Positions 1-8,854 of a DNA stretch of 64,000 nt are shown in pieces. Made by a program: the position numbers and the translations under genes. The notes beneath the pieces were generated by a model. That model did no database searches, was not told where the DNA came from, and saw only the letters and a program-made list of their open reading frames with translations. Every line of letters starts with the position of its first letter. Position 1 is the stretch's first letter. Source of the stretch: Algibacter sp. L1A34 (GTDB lineage: Bacteria > Bacteroidota > Bacteroidia > Flavobacteriales > Flavobacteriaceae); the NCBI RefSeq assembly GCF_009796805.1, contig NZ_CP047029.1:1353501-1417500 (forward strand). Reading direction: 5' to 3'.

Positions 1-1137
1 TGTGCTAAAATGGATTAATACTTTACAAATCAATAGCTTGAAAATTATAAAGCATAATTACCGTTTAGGTTATTAACAATTAACAATTATGTGTATTAAA
101 ATATTCATTAGTTGTTAATAAGTGTTCATTAGTTTGTAAAAGAAAAACATTGAATATCCAATAATTTTCACAATCAATAACATTTAGGTAACATGCAAAT
201 AAGTTAATGTAAATTTTTGGTTAAGTTATTAGCATCAAAAAGGGTACTTCTTAGATTTGTTAATAGCTTTAGTTATTAAAAATTGTTGTTAATATAGGTT
301 ATTAACAATTGTTAATAGTGTTTTTAAAAACCTTTAAATTAAATGAGTTAGAGTGTTTAAAGCTGTTCATTTGTTATCAACAACATTCAATAAAATACAA
401 ATCAAAATAAAGCTTGAAAAAGTTATACCGCTATTCACAAGCTATAATAAGCACCATTTATTTTTTTAAATTTAAAAGAAAAACTGATTATATATATATA
501 TATGTGGATAACTCTAAAATTTAAGGAAAATTAAATTTTTTATAAAACGAATTGTGAATAGTAAAACTCACTTTGTTTTAAATAAATTTTAGTTTCTAAA
601 TTCGTTTAACCTTTTTCAATTTAAAATAATTTAGTCTATAAATAAAAGTTTGTTAATAAGATAGATTAACTATTAAAGGTGTTGAATTCTTTTTATTTAG
701 TTTTATTAAAATAAGGGTTGTATTAGAAAGTTTATTATTAAATATCTATATATCAAATAATTAATGTTTTTTTAAGATTAAAATTCACTAAAAATTAGAA
801 ATAAATTTAGCCCATTTATCTTCGGGCATGTATCTTATAAAAATGAAAGGTGATTATAAAACAGTGATAAAACGCATTGTAAAGCAATAAATTAAGTATT
901 CAAGTTTAAAATTTAAGCCTGTAGATATTGTTTTTAATTAAATAATATTATGAGGCTTAATTATTTATTAAATTTATGTTTTTAACATTTTGTTTTCAGA
1001 AATTTAACGCTATCAAAATGTCATTTAATATATAAATTGTAGCTTTGTATAAAATAAATAGCGCATCTTCTCTAAAATTACGCTATTAGATAACAGAATT
1101 TCCATTATCTTAGGAAATCAAAATGATTACAAATTAA
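1..1137. other. Gene-free AT-rich tract, origin-like
   Basis: No credible open reading frame is present in about 1.1 kb. The octamer TGTTAATA or its complement occurs seven times: 71-78, 113-120, 258-265, 287-294, 300-307, 310-317 and 651-658. A perfect 16-bp palindrome ATTAACAATTGTTAAT lies at 301-316. A perfect DnaA box (TGTGGATAA, complement TTATCCACA) is at 503-511, directly after an alternating TA run, and a one-mismatch box TTATCAACA is at 374-382. CTATTCACAA at 431-440 and its complement at 552-561 form an inverted pair. AT-richness, a DnaA box beside a TA run and an iterated motif are features of bacterial oriC. No dnaA gene is visible, so this remains an inference. The part after about 700 shows no clear structure. 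Confidence 0.4.
1040..1047 (+). promoter_or_regulatory. Putative -7 promoter element of rnr
   Basis: TAGCTTTG matches the Bacteroidota -7 consensus TAnnTTTG. It lies about 90 nt before the rnr start. No convincing -33 TTG is seen, so support is from one element only. Confidence 0.35.
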
Positions 1138-3333
1138 ATGACAAGAAAGAAAAAAGGAAAATCCAAAAGTAAAGGGATTTCCAACCTATCAAATACAATC
1201 TTAAGTATATTAAAAAAAGAAAGAAACCAAACTTTTAACTATAAGCAAATTGCAGCAAAAATTGGTGTTAACGATGCTAGTAGTCGAAATCAAATTATAA
1301 AAAAACTTCGCGATTTACAAGGTAAAAATGAAATTGAAGAAGTAGAACGCGGTAAGTTTAAAGCTGTTATTAATGCAGAATACCATACCGGAATTTTAGA
1401 TTTAGCAGCTAGAGGTAACGGCTATATTATTTGCGACGATTTTGAAGACGATGTTTATATTGCCGCAAACAATATCAATAAAGCGTTAAATGGTGATGAA
1501 GTAGAATTTTACGCTTATAAACGTAGAGTACGTGGTAAAATGGAAGGTGAAATTACCAACATTATCAAACGTGCTAAAAGTGAGTACGTTGGGGTAATCC
1601 AAATTCACGAAAAAAAGAATTTTGCTTTTGTAGTTTGCGATAGCAACAAAATGAGCAAAGATATTTTTGTACCTATCAACAAAATTAATAAAGCCGAAGA
1701 TGGCGATAAAGTACTTGTTTCATTAGAAGATTGGCCAGAAAAATCCGATTCTCCTAACGGAAGAGTAATAAAAGTACTTGGTAAACCAGGCGAACATAAT
1801 ACAGAAATTCACGCTATTTTAGCAGAGTACGGCTTACCAATGGAATTTCCGCACGAAGTCGAGGAGTTTGCTAACAATATCGATACTACAATTACCGAAG
1901 AAGAAATTGGAAAGCGTAGAGATATGCGTAAAGATTTAACCTTTACAATAGATCCAAAAGATGCCAAAGATTTTGATGATGCCTTATCTTTTGAGGTATT
2001 AGACAACGGTTTATACGAAATTGGTATTCACATTGCCGATGTATCTCATTATTTACAAGAAGGTACTATTTTGGACGATGAAGCTTACGAGCGTGCGACA
2101 TCGGTTTATTTAGTCGATCGTGTAGTTCCTATGCTTCCAGAAGTATTATCGAACAACGCCTGTTCTCTGCGTCCACACGAAGAGAAATTAACCTTCTCTG
2201 CCGTTTTCCAGATGAATGATAAGTGTGAGATTAAAAACGAATGGTTTGGCCGTACAGTAACGTATAGCGATTCGCGTTTTGCTTACGAGGAAGCGCAAGC
2301 CATTATAGAAAGTAAAACCAATAACATTCCAAAAGAAGTTTCGTTAACAGGCGAAGCCTATAAAACCGATCAAAAAGTAGCCGATGCCATCTTAAAAATG
2401 GATGATCTAGCTAAAATAATGCGTGGAAAACGTATGGGTTCTGGTGCTATTTCTTTCGATAAAGTAGAAGTAAAATTCGATTTAGACGAAAACGCAAATC
2501 CAGTAGGCGTATTCTTTAAAACCAGTATGGATGCTAATAAATTAATTGAAGAATTTATGTTATTAGCAAACCGAAAAGTATCGGAATTTGTTGGTAAAAA
2601 AGATCCAAAAAAGACGTTTGTTTATCGTGTGCACGATGAGCCAGACGATAGTAAATTAGAAACACTACAAAATGTAGTGAGTAAATTTGGTTATAAATTA
2701 GATTTTAAAGATCGTAAATCCGTATCATCATCTCTTAATAATTTGCTAAAAGAAGTAAACGGTAAAAAAGAGCAAAACCTAGTAGATACTTTAACAATTA
2801 GAACCATGAGTAAGGCCGAATATACTACCAAAAACATTGGGCATTACGGTTTAGCTTTCGATTATTACAGTCACTTTACATCGCCAATTCGTCGTTATCC
2901 AGATGTTATGGCACATCGATTATTACAGTTGTATTTAGACGGTGGAAAATCGGCAAACCAAGATGTTTACGAAGAAAAATGTCAACATTCCAGTAACATG
3001 GAAGGTTTGGCAACTAGAGCCGAGCGCGATTCTATAAAATACATGCAAATTAAATTCATGCAAGATCATCAAGATGAAGAATTTGTGGGTGTTATTTCTG
3101 GAGTAACCGATTGGGGAATTTATGTAGAAATCATTTCAAATAAATGCGAAGGTATGGTAAGTGTTCGTGACATGAAAGACGATCACTACGCCTTTGATCA
3201 AGATACTTACAGCATGGTTGGAAGTAAAAATAAAATTTCTTATCAACTTGGAGACGAGATTATTGTAAGCGTTAAAAATGCCGATTTAGTTAAAAAGCAT
3301 TTAGATTTTCATTTAATAGGAAAACCAGAATAA
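1138..3333 (+). CDS. rnr: Ribonuclease R
   Basis: This is a 731-residue RNase II/RNR-family 3'-5' exoribonuclease that degrades structured RNA in the cytoplasm. An N-terminal winged-helix-like segment (about residues 15-70) precedes two cold-shock-like OB domains. The RNB catalytic domain begins near residue 275 with the metal-binding DAKDFDDA motif. A C-terminal S1 domain (about residues 645-725) has the DWGIYVEI signature. Length and domain order fit RNase R, and the extra N-terminal domain argues against RNase II. The ATG at 1138 is preceded by a lysine-rich start typical of the family. It appears to be a single-gene unit, followed by a repeat element. An overlapping antisense frame at 1809-2006 is a shadow. 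Confidence 0.96.
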   Translation: MTRKKKGKSKSKGISNLSNTILSILKKERNQTFNYKQIAAKIGVNDASSRNQIIKKLRDLQGKNEIEEVERGKFKAVINAEYHTGILDLAARGNGYIICDDFEDDVYIAANNINKALNGDEVEFYAYKRRVRGKMEGEITNIIKRAKSEYVGVIQIHEKKNFAFVVCDSNKMSKDIFVPINKINKAEDGDKVLVSLEDWPEKSDSPNGRVIKVLGKPGEHNTEIHAILAEYGLPMEFPHEVEEFANNIDTTITEEEIGKRRDMRKDLTFTIDPKDAKDFDDALSFEVLDNGLYEIGIHIADVSHYLQEGTILDDEAYERATSVYLVDRVVPMLPEVLSNNACSLRPHEEKLTFSAVFQMNDKCEIKNEWFGRTVTYSDSRFAYEEAQAIIESKTNNIPKEVSLTGEAYKTDQKVADAILKMDDLAKIMRGKRMGSGAISFDKVEVKFDLDENANPVGVFFKTSMDANKLIEEFMLLANRKVSEFVGKKDPKKTFVYRVHDEPDDSKLETLQNVVSKFGYKLDFKDRKSVSSSLNNLLKEVNGKKEQNLVDTLTIRTMSKAEYTTKNIGHYGLAFDYYSHFTSPIRRYPDVMAHRLLQLYLDGGKSANQDVYEEKCQHSSNMEGLATRAERDSIKYMQIKFMQDHQDEEFVGVISGVTDWGIYVEIISNKCEGMVSVRDMKDDHYAFDQDTYSMVGSKNKISYQLGDEIIVSVKNADLVKKHLDFHLIGKPE

Positions 3334-3352
3334 GAAATATAAAATAATAATT

Positions 3353-3473
3353 TGGGCGTTACTCTAACCACGCTTTTAAGGCGTGGTTAGAGTCGGGCTT
3401 TCACTACTCAATCTTTTTGTTTTTAAAGAAAAAACAAAAAGGATTTCAAACAAACCGTTCAATCCCTAACGCA
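3353..3473. repeat. REP-like dispersed hairpin element
   Basis: An element of about 120 bp just after rnr begins with GGGCGTTA (3354-3361) and ends with TAACGC (3467-3472), so its ends are inverted repeats. Inside are two perfect hairpins: a 13-bp stem at 3361-3373 with 3381-3393 (loop of 7) and a 12-bp stem CTTTTTGTTTTT at 3413-3424 with 3430-3441. The GGGCGTTAC...CGGGCTTTC...CAATCCCTAACGC layout resembles, from memory, short interspersed repeats found many times in flavobacterial genomes. It is more GC-rich than its flanks. The first hairpin could also act as an rnr terminator, although no T-run follows it directly. Confidence 0.6.
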
Positions 3474-3831
3474 CATATTTACTGTGTTTCATGGGGTATT
3501 GAAGGGTTTTTTTATTACAATCAGAATCCAAAACTATAAAACCTATTTTTTTAAAATATCTAAGAAATTTATAAGCTACAAACTTTACTTTTTTAGTTGT
3601 TTCTTAGTTTTTTTGATAATACTAATAAAACATTTTAATAAGTTTACTTAATTAAATTACTAGCTATACCTAAACCGTATTTATAAATTTCTACCCTTTT
3701 TTTTAATCATTTATAAAATTTAAGAGTAGTTAATCCGCTTAAAGTAATTTTAGCATTATTTTAAGTTTAAATATTCCAAATAGGTAGACTTACCTAAAAA
3801 TCCTTCTTAAATTTGAAACTTAATCCTAATT
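3474..3831. other. AT-rich intergenic region
   Basis: About 360 bp without a gene between the hairpin element and the FUSC gene. Apart from a possible -7 box near its right end I see no RNA gene, repeat or coding remnant. Confidence 0.5.
3808..3815 (+). promoter_or_regulatory. Putative -7 element of the FUSC gene
   Basis: TAAATTTG matches TAnnTTTG, 17 nt before the start codon at 3832. No good -33 element is present. Confidence 0.35.
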
Positions 3832-6051
3832 ATGGTTAATAATTTAATTAGATACTTTAAAAGTATACATTTTATTAAAGCACTTTTGGTTGCTTTAGCA
3901 ATGGCAATACCTGTATTAATATCCATTTATTTTTTCGATAGATTTGATATAGGATTTAGCATTGCTTTAGGAGCTATTTTATGTGCACCATCAGATGTTC
4001 CAGGTAGTTTAAAACATAAGTTTTACGGTATATTGGTGTCGATAATTTTGGCTTTTTCAATAACTTTTTTAATAGGTTATTTTAGTAATTATGTTATAGT
4101 ATTAGTGCCTCTAATAATCGTTTTAGTTTTCTCAGTTTCTTATATTTCTGTATTTGGTTTTAGAGCATCGCTAATCTCATTAGTTGGACTATTATCCTTG
4201 GTTTTAGCTTTTGCGCATCAAGGTGGAGAAATTTCTATTTTAGAACATTCATTATTTATAGCTTTAGGTGGAGTTTGGTTTTTATTTTTAACCATGTTAA
4301 CGCAATTGGTATTACCAAGAGTTCAAGTAGATTATTTATTTATTGAACTGATTGAAAAAACTTCGGAATTTGTAAAAATTAGAGGGAAGCTATTAGTTGA
4401 AATCGATGATAGAAGTAATCTTTTAGAACAGAATTTTAAACTTCAAACAGAAATAAATGAGCTTCACGAAACCATAAGAGAAGTTATTTTAGAAAAGAGA
4501 TTAAGCTCTGGTTTTAGTAATAGAACAAGACGACAACAGTTAATTTTTTCCAAAATAATGGAAATATATGAGTTGGCTATTTCTAATACTATTGATTATG
4601 ATAAGCTTGATGCTTCGTTTAAAGAACATCCTGAAATAATAGATGAGTTTAAACTATTAATTTTTGAAATTTCAAATAGATTAAAACATGTTTCTAAAGT
4701 TATTCTAAATGAGGAAAAGCTTTCGTTTAAAAACAATTTTAAAGTTTTACTTAAAAAAATAGAAAATCATATTCAAATTTATAAAGTAAGCATTGGCATA
4801 TCAGAATCTAGAGAAGGCACTATATTTTTATTAAACTACAAAACATACCAAGAAAAGCAAATAAGTAACCTAATAGATATTTTTAGAATATTAAATGGTT
4901 ACTCTAAAAACGATACAATTAGAGGTATAAAAGACGCCGAACAATTTATTACACCTCAAGATTATGATCTTAAAAAATTAATAGCCAATTTTAGTTTTGA
5001 GTCACCAATATTTAGGCATTCATTGCGGTTAACACTCACTATGTTAATTGGTTTTATTATTGGTTATGTAATTGAAATGCAACAACCTTATTGGATTTTA
5101 TTAACCGTGGTGGTTATTATGAGGCCTAGCTATGGTTTAACTAAAGAGAGAACTAAGCACAGAGTAGTAGGAACGTTAATTGGAGCTGCAATTGGTGTTG
5201 GAATTGTTTTTTTAACTCAAAACCCAATAATTTATGCTTTAATAGCGGCTTCGTCGTTAATAATAGGGTTTTCTTTAGTCAAAAACAACTACAGAAATGC
5301 GGCTGCATTTATTACAGTGTATGTAATTTTTATGTTTGCTTTAATTAACCCGAATATTTTAACAGTTATAAAGTTTAGAGTTTTCGATACTTTAATTGGT
5401 TCTTTATTGGCTTTTGTGGGTAATTACTTTTTTTGGCCCGCTTGGGAATCTAAAAACATTAAAGAATTCTTTTCAAATTCGATTGAAAGTTTTTTAGAGC
5501 TTTTAAAGGAAATAGATAAATTATATCATGTAAAAGGTGAAGCATCTACAGCATATAAGTTAGCTAGAAAAGAAGCTTTTTTACAAGTAGGAAATTTAAA
5601 TGCAGCATATCAAAGATTAATTCAAGAACCAAAATCTAAACAAGAAAATAGTGCTATAGTTTATGAGTTAATGACTGTTTTTAATACTTATTTATCATCC
5701 CTTTCAGCATTAGGAATGTACATTAGAACCAATGAAACTGGTAAAGTTCCGGAACAATTTGAAATTTATGTAAAACATATTTTATCTAATTTAGAAATAG
5801 CAAATGGAATATTAAATAATGAAGAGGAATCTAATATAAGTTTAGATAATAAAGAATTAGCCATGGCAACTGGAAATTATGAAAACTATTTTCATAATTT
5901 ATCTACACAAAGAGATAAAGAAATTGAAAAAGGATTACCTATTTCAAAAGAAATGAGAATGCAATTACATGAAACGCAATTAGTATTCGAACAAGTAAGA
6001 TGGTTATATAGCTTATCGGAAAGTTTAGTGAAAAAAATAAGAAAAATTTAG
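3832..6051 (+). CDS. FUSC-family inner membrane protein (YccS-like)
   Basis: A 739-residue integral membrane protein with the duplicated layout of the FUSC/YccS family. An N-terminal block of about six membrane helices (residues 12-165) is followed by a long cytoplasmic helical stretch (about 170-390). A second membrane block (about 395-540) contains the FUSC hallmark region ending in RPSYGLTKERTKHRVVGT. A C-terminal cytoplasmic helical domain completes it. Relatives include YccS, YhfK and the aromatic-acid efflux protein AaeB, so a transport or efflux role is likely, but the substrate cannot be read from sequence. The gene stands alone and is convergent with sigZ, only 8 nt away. Confidence 0.85.
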   Translation: MVNNLIRYFKSIHFIKALLVALAMAIPVLISIYFFDRFDIGFSIALGAILCAPSDVPGSLKHKFYGILVSIILAFSITFLIGYFSNYVIVLVPLIIVLVFSVSYISVFGFRASLISLVGLLSLVLAFAHQGGEISILEHSLFIALGGVWFLFLTMLTQLVLPRVQVDYLFIELIEKTSEFVKIRGKLLVEIDDRSNLLEQNFKLQTEINELHETIREVILEKRLSSGFSNRTRRQQLIFSKIMEIYELAISNTIDYDKLDASFKEHPEIIDEFKLLIFEISNRLKHVSKVILNEEKLSFKNNFKVLLKKIENHIQIYKVSIGISESREGTIFLLNYKTYQEKQISNLIDIFRILNGYSKNDTIRGIKDAEQFITPQDYDLKKLIANFSFESPIFRHSLRLTLTMLIGFIIGYVIEMQQPYWILLTVVVIMRPSYGLTKERTKHRVVGTLIGAAIGVGIVFLTQNPIIYALIAASSLIIGFSLVKNNYRNAAAFITVYVIFMFALINPNILTVIKFRVFDTLIGSLLAFVGNYFFWPAWESKNIKEFFSNSIESFLELLKEIDKLYHVKGEASTAYKLARKEAFLQVGNLNAAYQRLIQEPKSKQENSAIVYELMTVFNTYLSSLSALGMYIRTNETGKVPEQFEIYVKHILSNLEIANGILNNEEESNISLDNKELAMATGNYENYFHNLSTQRDKEIEKGLPISKEMRMQLHETQLVFEQVRWLYSLSESLVKKIRKI

Positions 6052-6059
6052 GAAAAACC

Positions 6060-6593
6060 TTAAACACGGTTGCAAACCGAACAATTTGGCTCTCCAGTTA
6101 AATTACCGTTTTTATCTAGGTCGTATTTACAACATGCTTTAAAGTTGTTTTTCAAAATTTCTTTAGATCTTTTTATTCTGACTTTTACATTTTCTAAGCT
6201 TATATCTAGAGTATTTGCAACTTCTTTTTGTTTTAAACCTTTTATATAAACGAGCTCGATAACGTCTCTGTTAATTTTTGGTAAATCGGTTATAAAGCGA
6301 TCAAAACAGCATACATCTTGATATATGTTTTGTGGAGTTTCTTTATTTGTATTTACTTCTTTTACGTAAACAGATTCTTTATTAAAATGGTTTATTATTT
6401 CATTTCTCGCTATCTGAAAAACCCAAGCTTTTACTTTTTCGTTGTTTTTAAGTTTCGTTAGATTTTTATGAATTTTTAAGAATGTATTCTGGAAAATATC
6501 CTTGGTATCGTTTTCGTTTTTTACTTTTTTAAGAATAAAAAAATAAAGCTCGTCATTGAAATTGTTCCATATGTTTTTAGTTTCCATATTCAA
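6060..6593 (-). CDS. sigZ: ECF sigma factor SigZ
   Basis: A 177-residue extracytoplasmic-function sigma factor. Sigma region 2 (about residues 9-75) contains DIFQNTFLKIHKN and the WVFQIARNEIINHF recognition stretch. Region 4 (about 105-155) has the helix-turn-helix KGLKQKEVANTLDIS. The tail is cysteine-rich (ACCKYD ... GEPNCSVCNRV), which is typical of SigZ proteins and could bind metal. No anti-sigma gene is adjacent. Directly upstream on the same strand, 44 nt away, is a tiny cysteine-rich gene, with a 26-bp palindrome between them. A second in-frame ATG two codons downstream could also be the start. SigZ assignment is confident; the inducing signal is unknown. Confidence 0.9.
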   Translation of the reverse strand: MNMETKNIWNNFNDELYFFILKKVKNENDTKDIFQNTFLKIHKNLTKLKNNEKVKAWVFQIARNEIINHFNKESVYVKEVNTNKETPQNIYQDVCCFDRFITDLPKINRDVIELVYIKGLKQKEVANTLDISLENVKVRIKRSKEILKNNFKACCKYDLDKNGNLTGEPNCSVCNRV

Positions 6594-6602
6594 AAATAAA
6601 GA

Positions 6603-6628
6603 AAAGGTTAGTATTAATACTAACCTTT
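6603..6628 (-). terminator. Perfect palindrome, terminator or operator
   Basis: AAAGGTTAGTATT followed by its exact complement gives a 26-bp perfect inverted repeat between the cysteine-rich gene and sigZ. As minus-strand RNA it would fold into a stem with a short TTAA loop, followed by TCTTTATTTTTG, so it could terminate or attenuate the small gene's transcript before sigZ. As DNA it could be an operator. Confidence 0.55.
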
Positions 6629-6637
6629 ATAAAGGGT

Positions 6638-6751
6638 TTAACAACAATTACATTTATTGCATTCGCATGTATTACAAGAGCAATTTTTTTCTAAACAATT
6701 TGTGCAATTGCATTTTGTACAATCGCAATTAGTACATTTACAAGTAGTCAT
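6638..6751 (-). CDS. Small cysteine-rich metallothionein-like protein
   Basis: An unbroken frame of 37 codons, ATG at 6751-6749 to TAA at 6640-6638. It contains 14 cysteines (residues 4, 6, 9, 11, 14, 16, 19, 24, 26, 29, 31, 34, 36, 37), mostly as CxC and CxxC, for example CKCTNCDCTKCNC and CNTCECNKCNCC. The remaining residues are mainly Asn, Lys and Thr. No signal peptide is visible, so it should be cytoplasmic. The pattern is that of a metallothionein or metal-buffering peptide, although I cannot assign it to a named family. Context supports metal handling: sigZ lies downstream on the same strand and a YbjQ-type protein is divergent upstream. The regular spacing of Cys codons with no stop argues strongly that it is real. 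Confidence 0.75.
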   Translation of the reverse strand: MTTCKCTNCDCTKCNCTNCLEKNCSCNTCECNKCNCC

Positions 6752-6878
6752 ATCTTTTAAATTTTATTATTCATTAAGGAGACCTAGAAAAGGTAAAAAA
6801 GATACATTTTTTTTAAATAAATTTAAGAACTTGTAACATTATCGGCTAATTAAACACCAATATAAAAAATACAAGAAT

Positions 6879-7178
6879 ATGATTTTAACAACAACAGACA
6901 CTATAGAAGATCACAATATAAAAAATTATTTAGGCATCGTAACAGGCGTAGATGTAAGTATGCCAAAAACAACGCTTACGTTTAATATGGAAAAATATTA
7001 TGAATCTTACGAGAATAAAATAAATCTAGTTAAAGAAGAGGCATTTCAGAAATTAAAAGATAATGCTAGTAAACTTGGGGCAAATGCAGTTGTTGGTATT
7101 GGCATAGATGTAGAAACTTTACCAAGTTCGGGTATTATTGTGGTTTCTGTTACAGGTACCGCTGTTACTGTGGTTTAG
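6879..7178 (+). CDS. YbjQ family (heavy-metal-binding domain) protein
   Basis: A 99-residue protein matching the YbjQ/UPF0145 family (putative heavy-metal-binding domain): an N-terminal strand MILTTTDTIEDHNIKNYLGIVTG, the ALKDNA-type helix (EAFQKLKDNASKLGANAVVGIGID) and a terminal VSVTGTAVTV strand. The length equals the family norm (about 100-110). It is predicted cytoplasmic. The family forms pentameric rings, and its biochemical role is not established. It is divergent from the cysteine-rich gene across about 127 bp, so the three genes here could form a metal or redox response group. That grouping is inference from position. Confidence 0.85.
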   Translation: MILTTTDTIEDHNIKNYLGIVTGVDVSMPKTTLTFNMEKYYESYENKINLVKEEAFQKLKDNASKLGANAVVGIGIDVETLPSSGIIVVSVTGTAVTVV

Positions 7179-7289
7179 TTTTTTATATTGCAAATGAATG
7201 ATAATGTTTTGCTAAAGTTTAAAACTTCGGAACAATTATTGATAATTTTACGTCTAATAGAAACAGGAATCAAATAATATAAAATACAG

Positions 7290-7964
7290 ATGAAAACAAT
7301 AGTTAAAATTTTAGTGCTTTGTATCACTACAAGTTTATTTGCGAATAACGGTATAGACAAAGAAATCGGAGAATTTACAACCTTAAAAGTTTACGATTTA
7401 ATAGAGGTAGAGCTTGTAAAAGATAATGTTAATAAGGTTGAGATTTCGGGTAAAAACTCTCAAGATGTTGTAATCGTTAATAAAAACGGATTATTAAAAA
7501 TAAAAATGAGTTTAGATAAGATTTTCGATGGTAACAATATAAAAATAAAACTACATTATACAGCTGTGGATGTTATTGATGTTAACGAAGGAGCCAAAGT
7601 GATTTCTAATGATGTTTTAAAGCAATTTGAAATCGATTTAAGAGCTCAGGAAGGTGCATCTATAAATTTAGCTCTAGATGTTACTTTTGCTAACATTAAA
7701 GCTATTACAGGTGGTATTATTGAAACTACGGGAACGTCAACAAGTCAGAAAATTTCTTTATTTAGTGGTGGAATATACCAAGGTCAAGAACTTAAAACTA
7801 CTAAAACTGAAGTAGCTATTAAAGCAGCTGGTGATGCTCATGTTACCGCTACCGATGAAATTGATGTTAATATTAGAGCTGGAGGCGATGTATTTATTTA
7901 TGGTAAACCAAAAAATGTTACCGAAAATAAAGCTTTTGGTGGACGTGTTATATACGTAGATTAG
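7290..7964 (+). CDS. GIN-domain (DUF2807) putative adhesin-head protein
   Basis: A 224-residue exported protein with signal peptide MKTIVKILVLCITTSLFA. The mature part fits the DUF2807 GIN-domain family of Bacteroidota: a FTTLKVYDLIEVELVKD opening, repeated short beta-strands forming a beta-helix (residues 60-200), and a VFIYGKPKNV-type end near the C terminus. The family is called a putative autotransporter adhesin head, but its function is unproven and it is usually periplasmic or surface-associated. The gene follows ybjQ by 111 nt and may be its own unit. Confidence 0.8.
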   Translation: MKTIVKILVLCITTSLFANNGIDKEIGEFTTLKVYDLIEVELVKDNVNKVEISGKNSQDVVIVNKNGLLKIKMSLDKIFDGNNIKIKLHYTAVDVIDVNEGAKVISNDVLKQFEIDLRAQEGASINLALDVTFANIKAITGGIIETTGTSTSQKISLFSGGIYQGQELKTTKTEVAIKAAGDAHVTATDEIDVNIRAGGDVFIYGKPKNVTENKAFGGRVIYVD

Positions 7965-8028
7965 GTTATTATAATAGTCTCATTTATTTCAATAAAAATT
8001 CTTTTAAAATTCATGTAGTTAAAAACTT

Positions 8029-8036
8029 TAGATTTG
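8029..8036 (+). promoter_or_regulatory. Putative -7 element before DUF3575 gene
   Basis: TAGATTTG matches TAnnTTTG, about 55 nt upstream of the ATG at 8091. Confidence 0.4.
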
Positions 8037-8090
8037 TAATATCTCTGATAAAAAGTGTCCTAGGTGTTTTAAAACTAAAAAACTAACTAT

Positions 8091-8684
8091 ATGAATTTTA
8101 ATTTTTATCTATTCAGTATTGTTTTATTTCTAGGAACATTTCAAATACATGCTCAAGATGTAGAAGAAAGAAATTCACCTAAAAGAGAAACTTACATTAA
8201 AGGTAATGCTGCAACTATTTTATTAGCGGTTCCACACTTCGGAATTGAAACTACTGTTGGTGAAAAATTTAGTTACCAATTTGATATTATGGCTTCTTTT
8301 TGGAATTCTATCGACGGATTACCATATAAATTCGGCATAGCAACTTCAGAATTAAGATATCATTTTAAAGAGCGTTTTCATGGTTTTTATGCGGGAATAC
8401 ACTTAGCTGGTACAACGTTTAAAATAGCTAAAAATTTTAGAGATCGGGATTATGTATATCAACAAGGTTTGGGTTATATGCTTGGTTCTACTATTGGTTT
8501 TCAGAAAAAAATAAATGATAAGTGGATGCTCGATATTTTTCTTGGTGGTGGATGGCATCAAGGGTTCTATAAAGGCTATCACATAGACACTGGTGAGCGT
8601 CTTGAAGGTGCTACAAAGTATAATAAAAGTGGGGAGTGGTTACCTTATCGTGGTGGTCTTATGCTAGCTTATAAGTTAAACTAG
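8091..8684 (+). CDS. DUF3575 outer-membrane beta-barrel protein
   Basis: A 197-residue secreted protein with signal peptide ending IHAQ. It has the DUF3575 pattern: KGNAATILLAVPHFGIET, then alternating beta-strands (FSYQFDIMASFW, ELRYHFKERFHGFYAGIHLAG) and GLGYMLGSTIGFQKKI, which suggest a small outer-membrane barrel. No enzymatic motif is seen. It is a single gene with its own likely promoter. Family assignment is good; function is unknown. Confidence 0.78.
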   Translation: MNFNFYLFSIVLFLGTFQIHAQDVEERNSPKRETYIKGNAATILLAVPHFGIETTVGEKFSYQFDIMASFWNSIDGLPYKFGIATSELRYHFKERFHGFYAGIHLAGTTFKIAKNFRDRDYVYQQGLGYMLGSTIGFQKKINDKWMLDIFLGGGWHQGFYKGYHIDTGERLEGATKYNKSGEWLPYRGGLMLAYKLN

Positions 8685-8854
8685 TATTTTTTATTGCAAA
8701 AAGTATGTAAAAAAAACAATAAGTTAAACAGTTTATAGTTGAAAGAATAGTAATTAATATTATTACTTTTTTTATTTAAAAAATTAGATTTAAGTATAAA
8801 GCAAAAACAGTATTATTAACCAATTTTTATAAGGTTAAACATTATTTATTTTTT

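Noticed and set aside
489-503. Alternating TA run as a microsatellite of interest on its own
   Set aside because: It is short and common in AT-rich DNA. It is reported only as part of the origin-like context beside the DnaA box.
808-830. GCCC...GGGC hairpin at about 811-829 as a small RNA
   Set aside because: Only a 4-bp stem; too weak to support an RNA gene.
7175-7360. Antisense frame of 61 codons over the start of the GIN-domain gene
   Set aside because: It overlaps a real signal-peptide-bearing gene and has no recognisable features.
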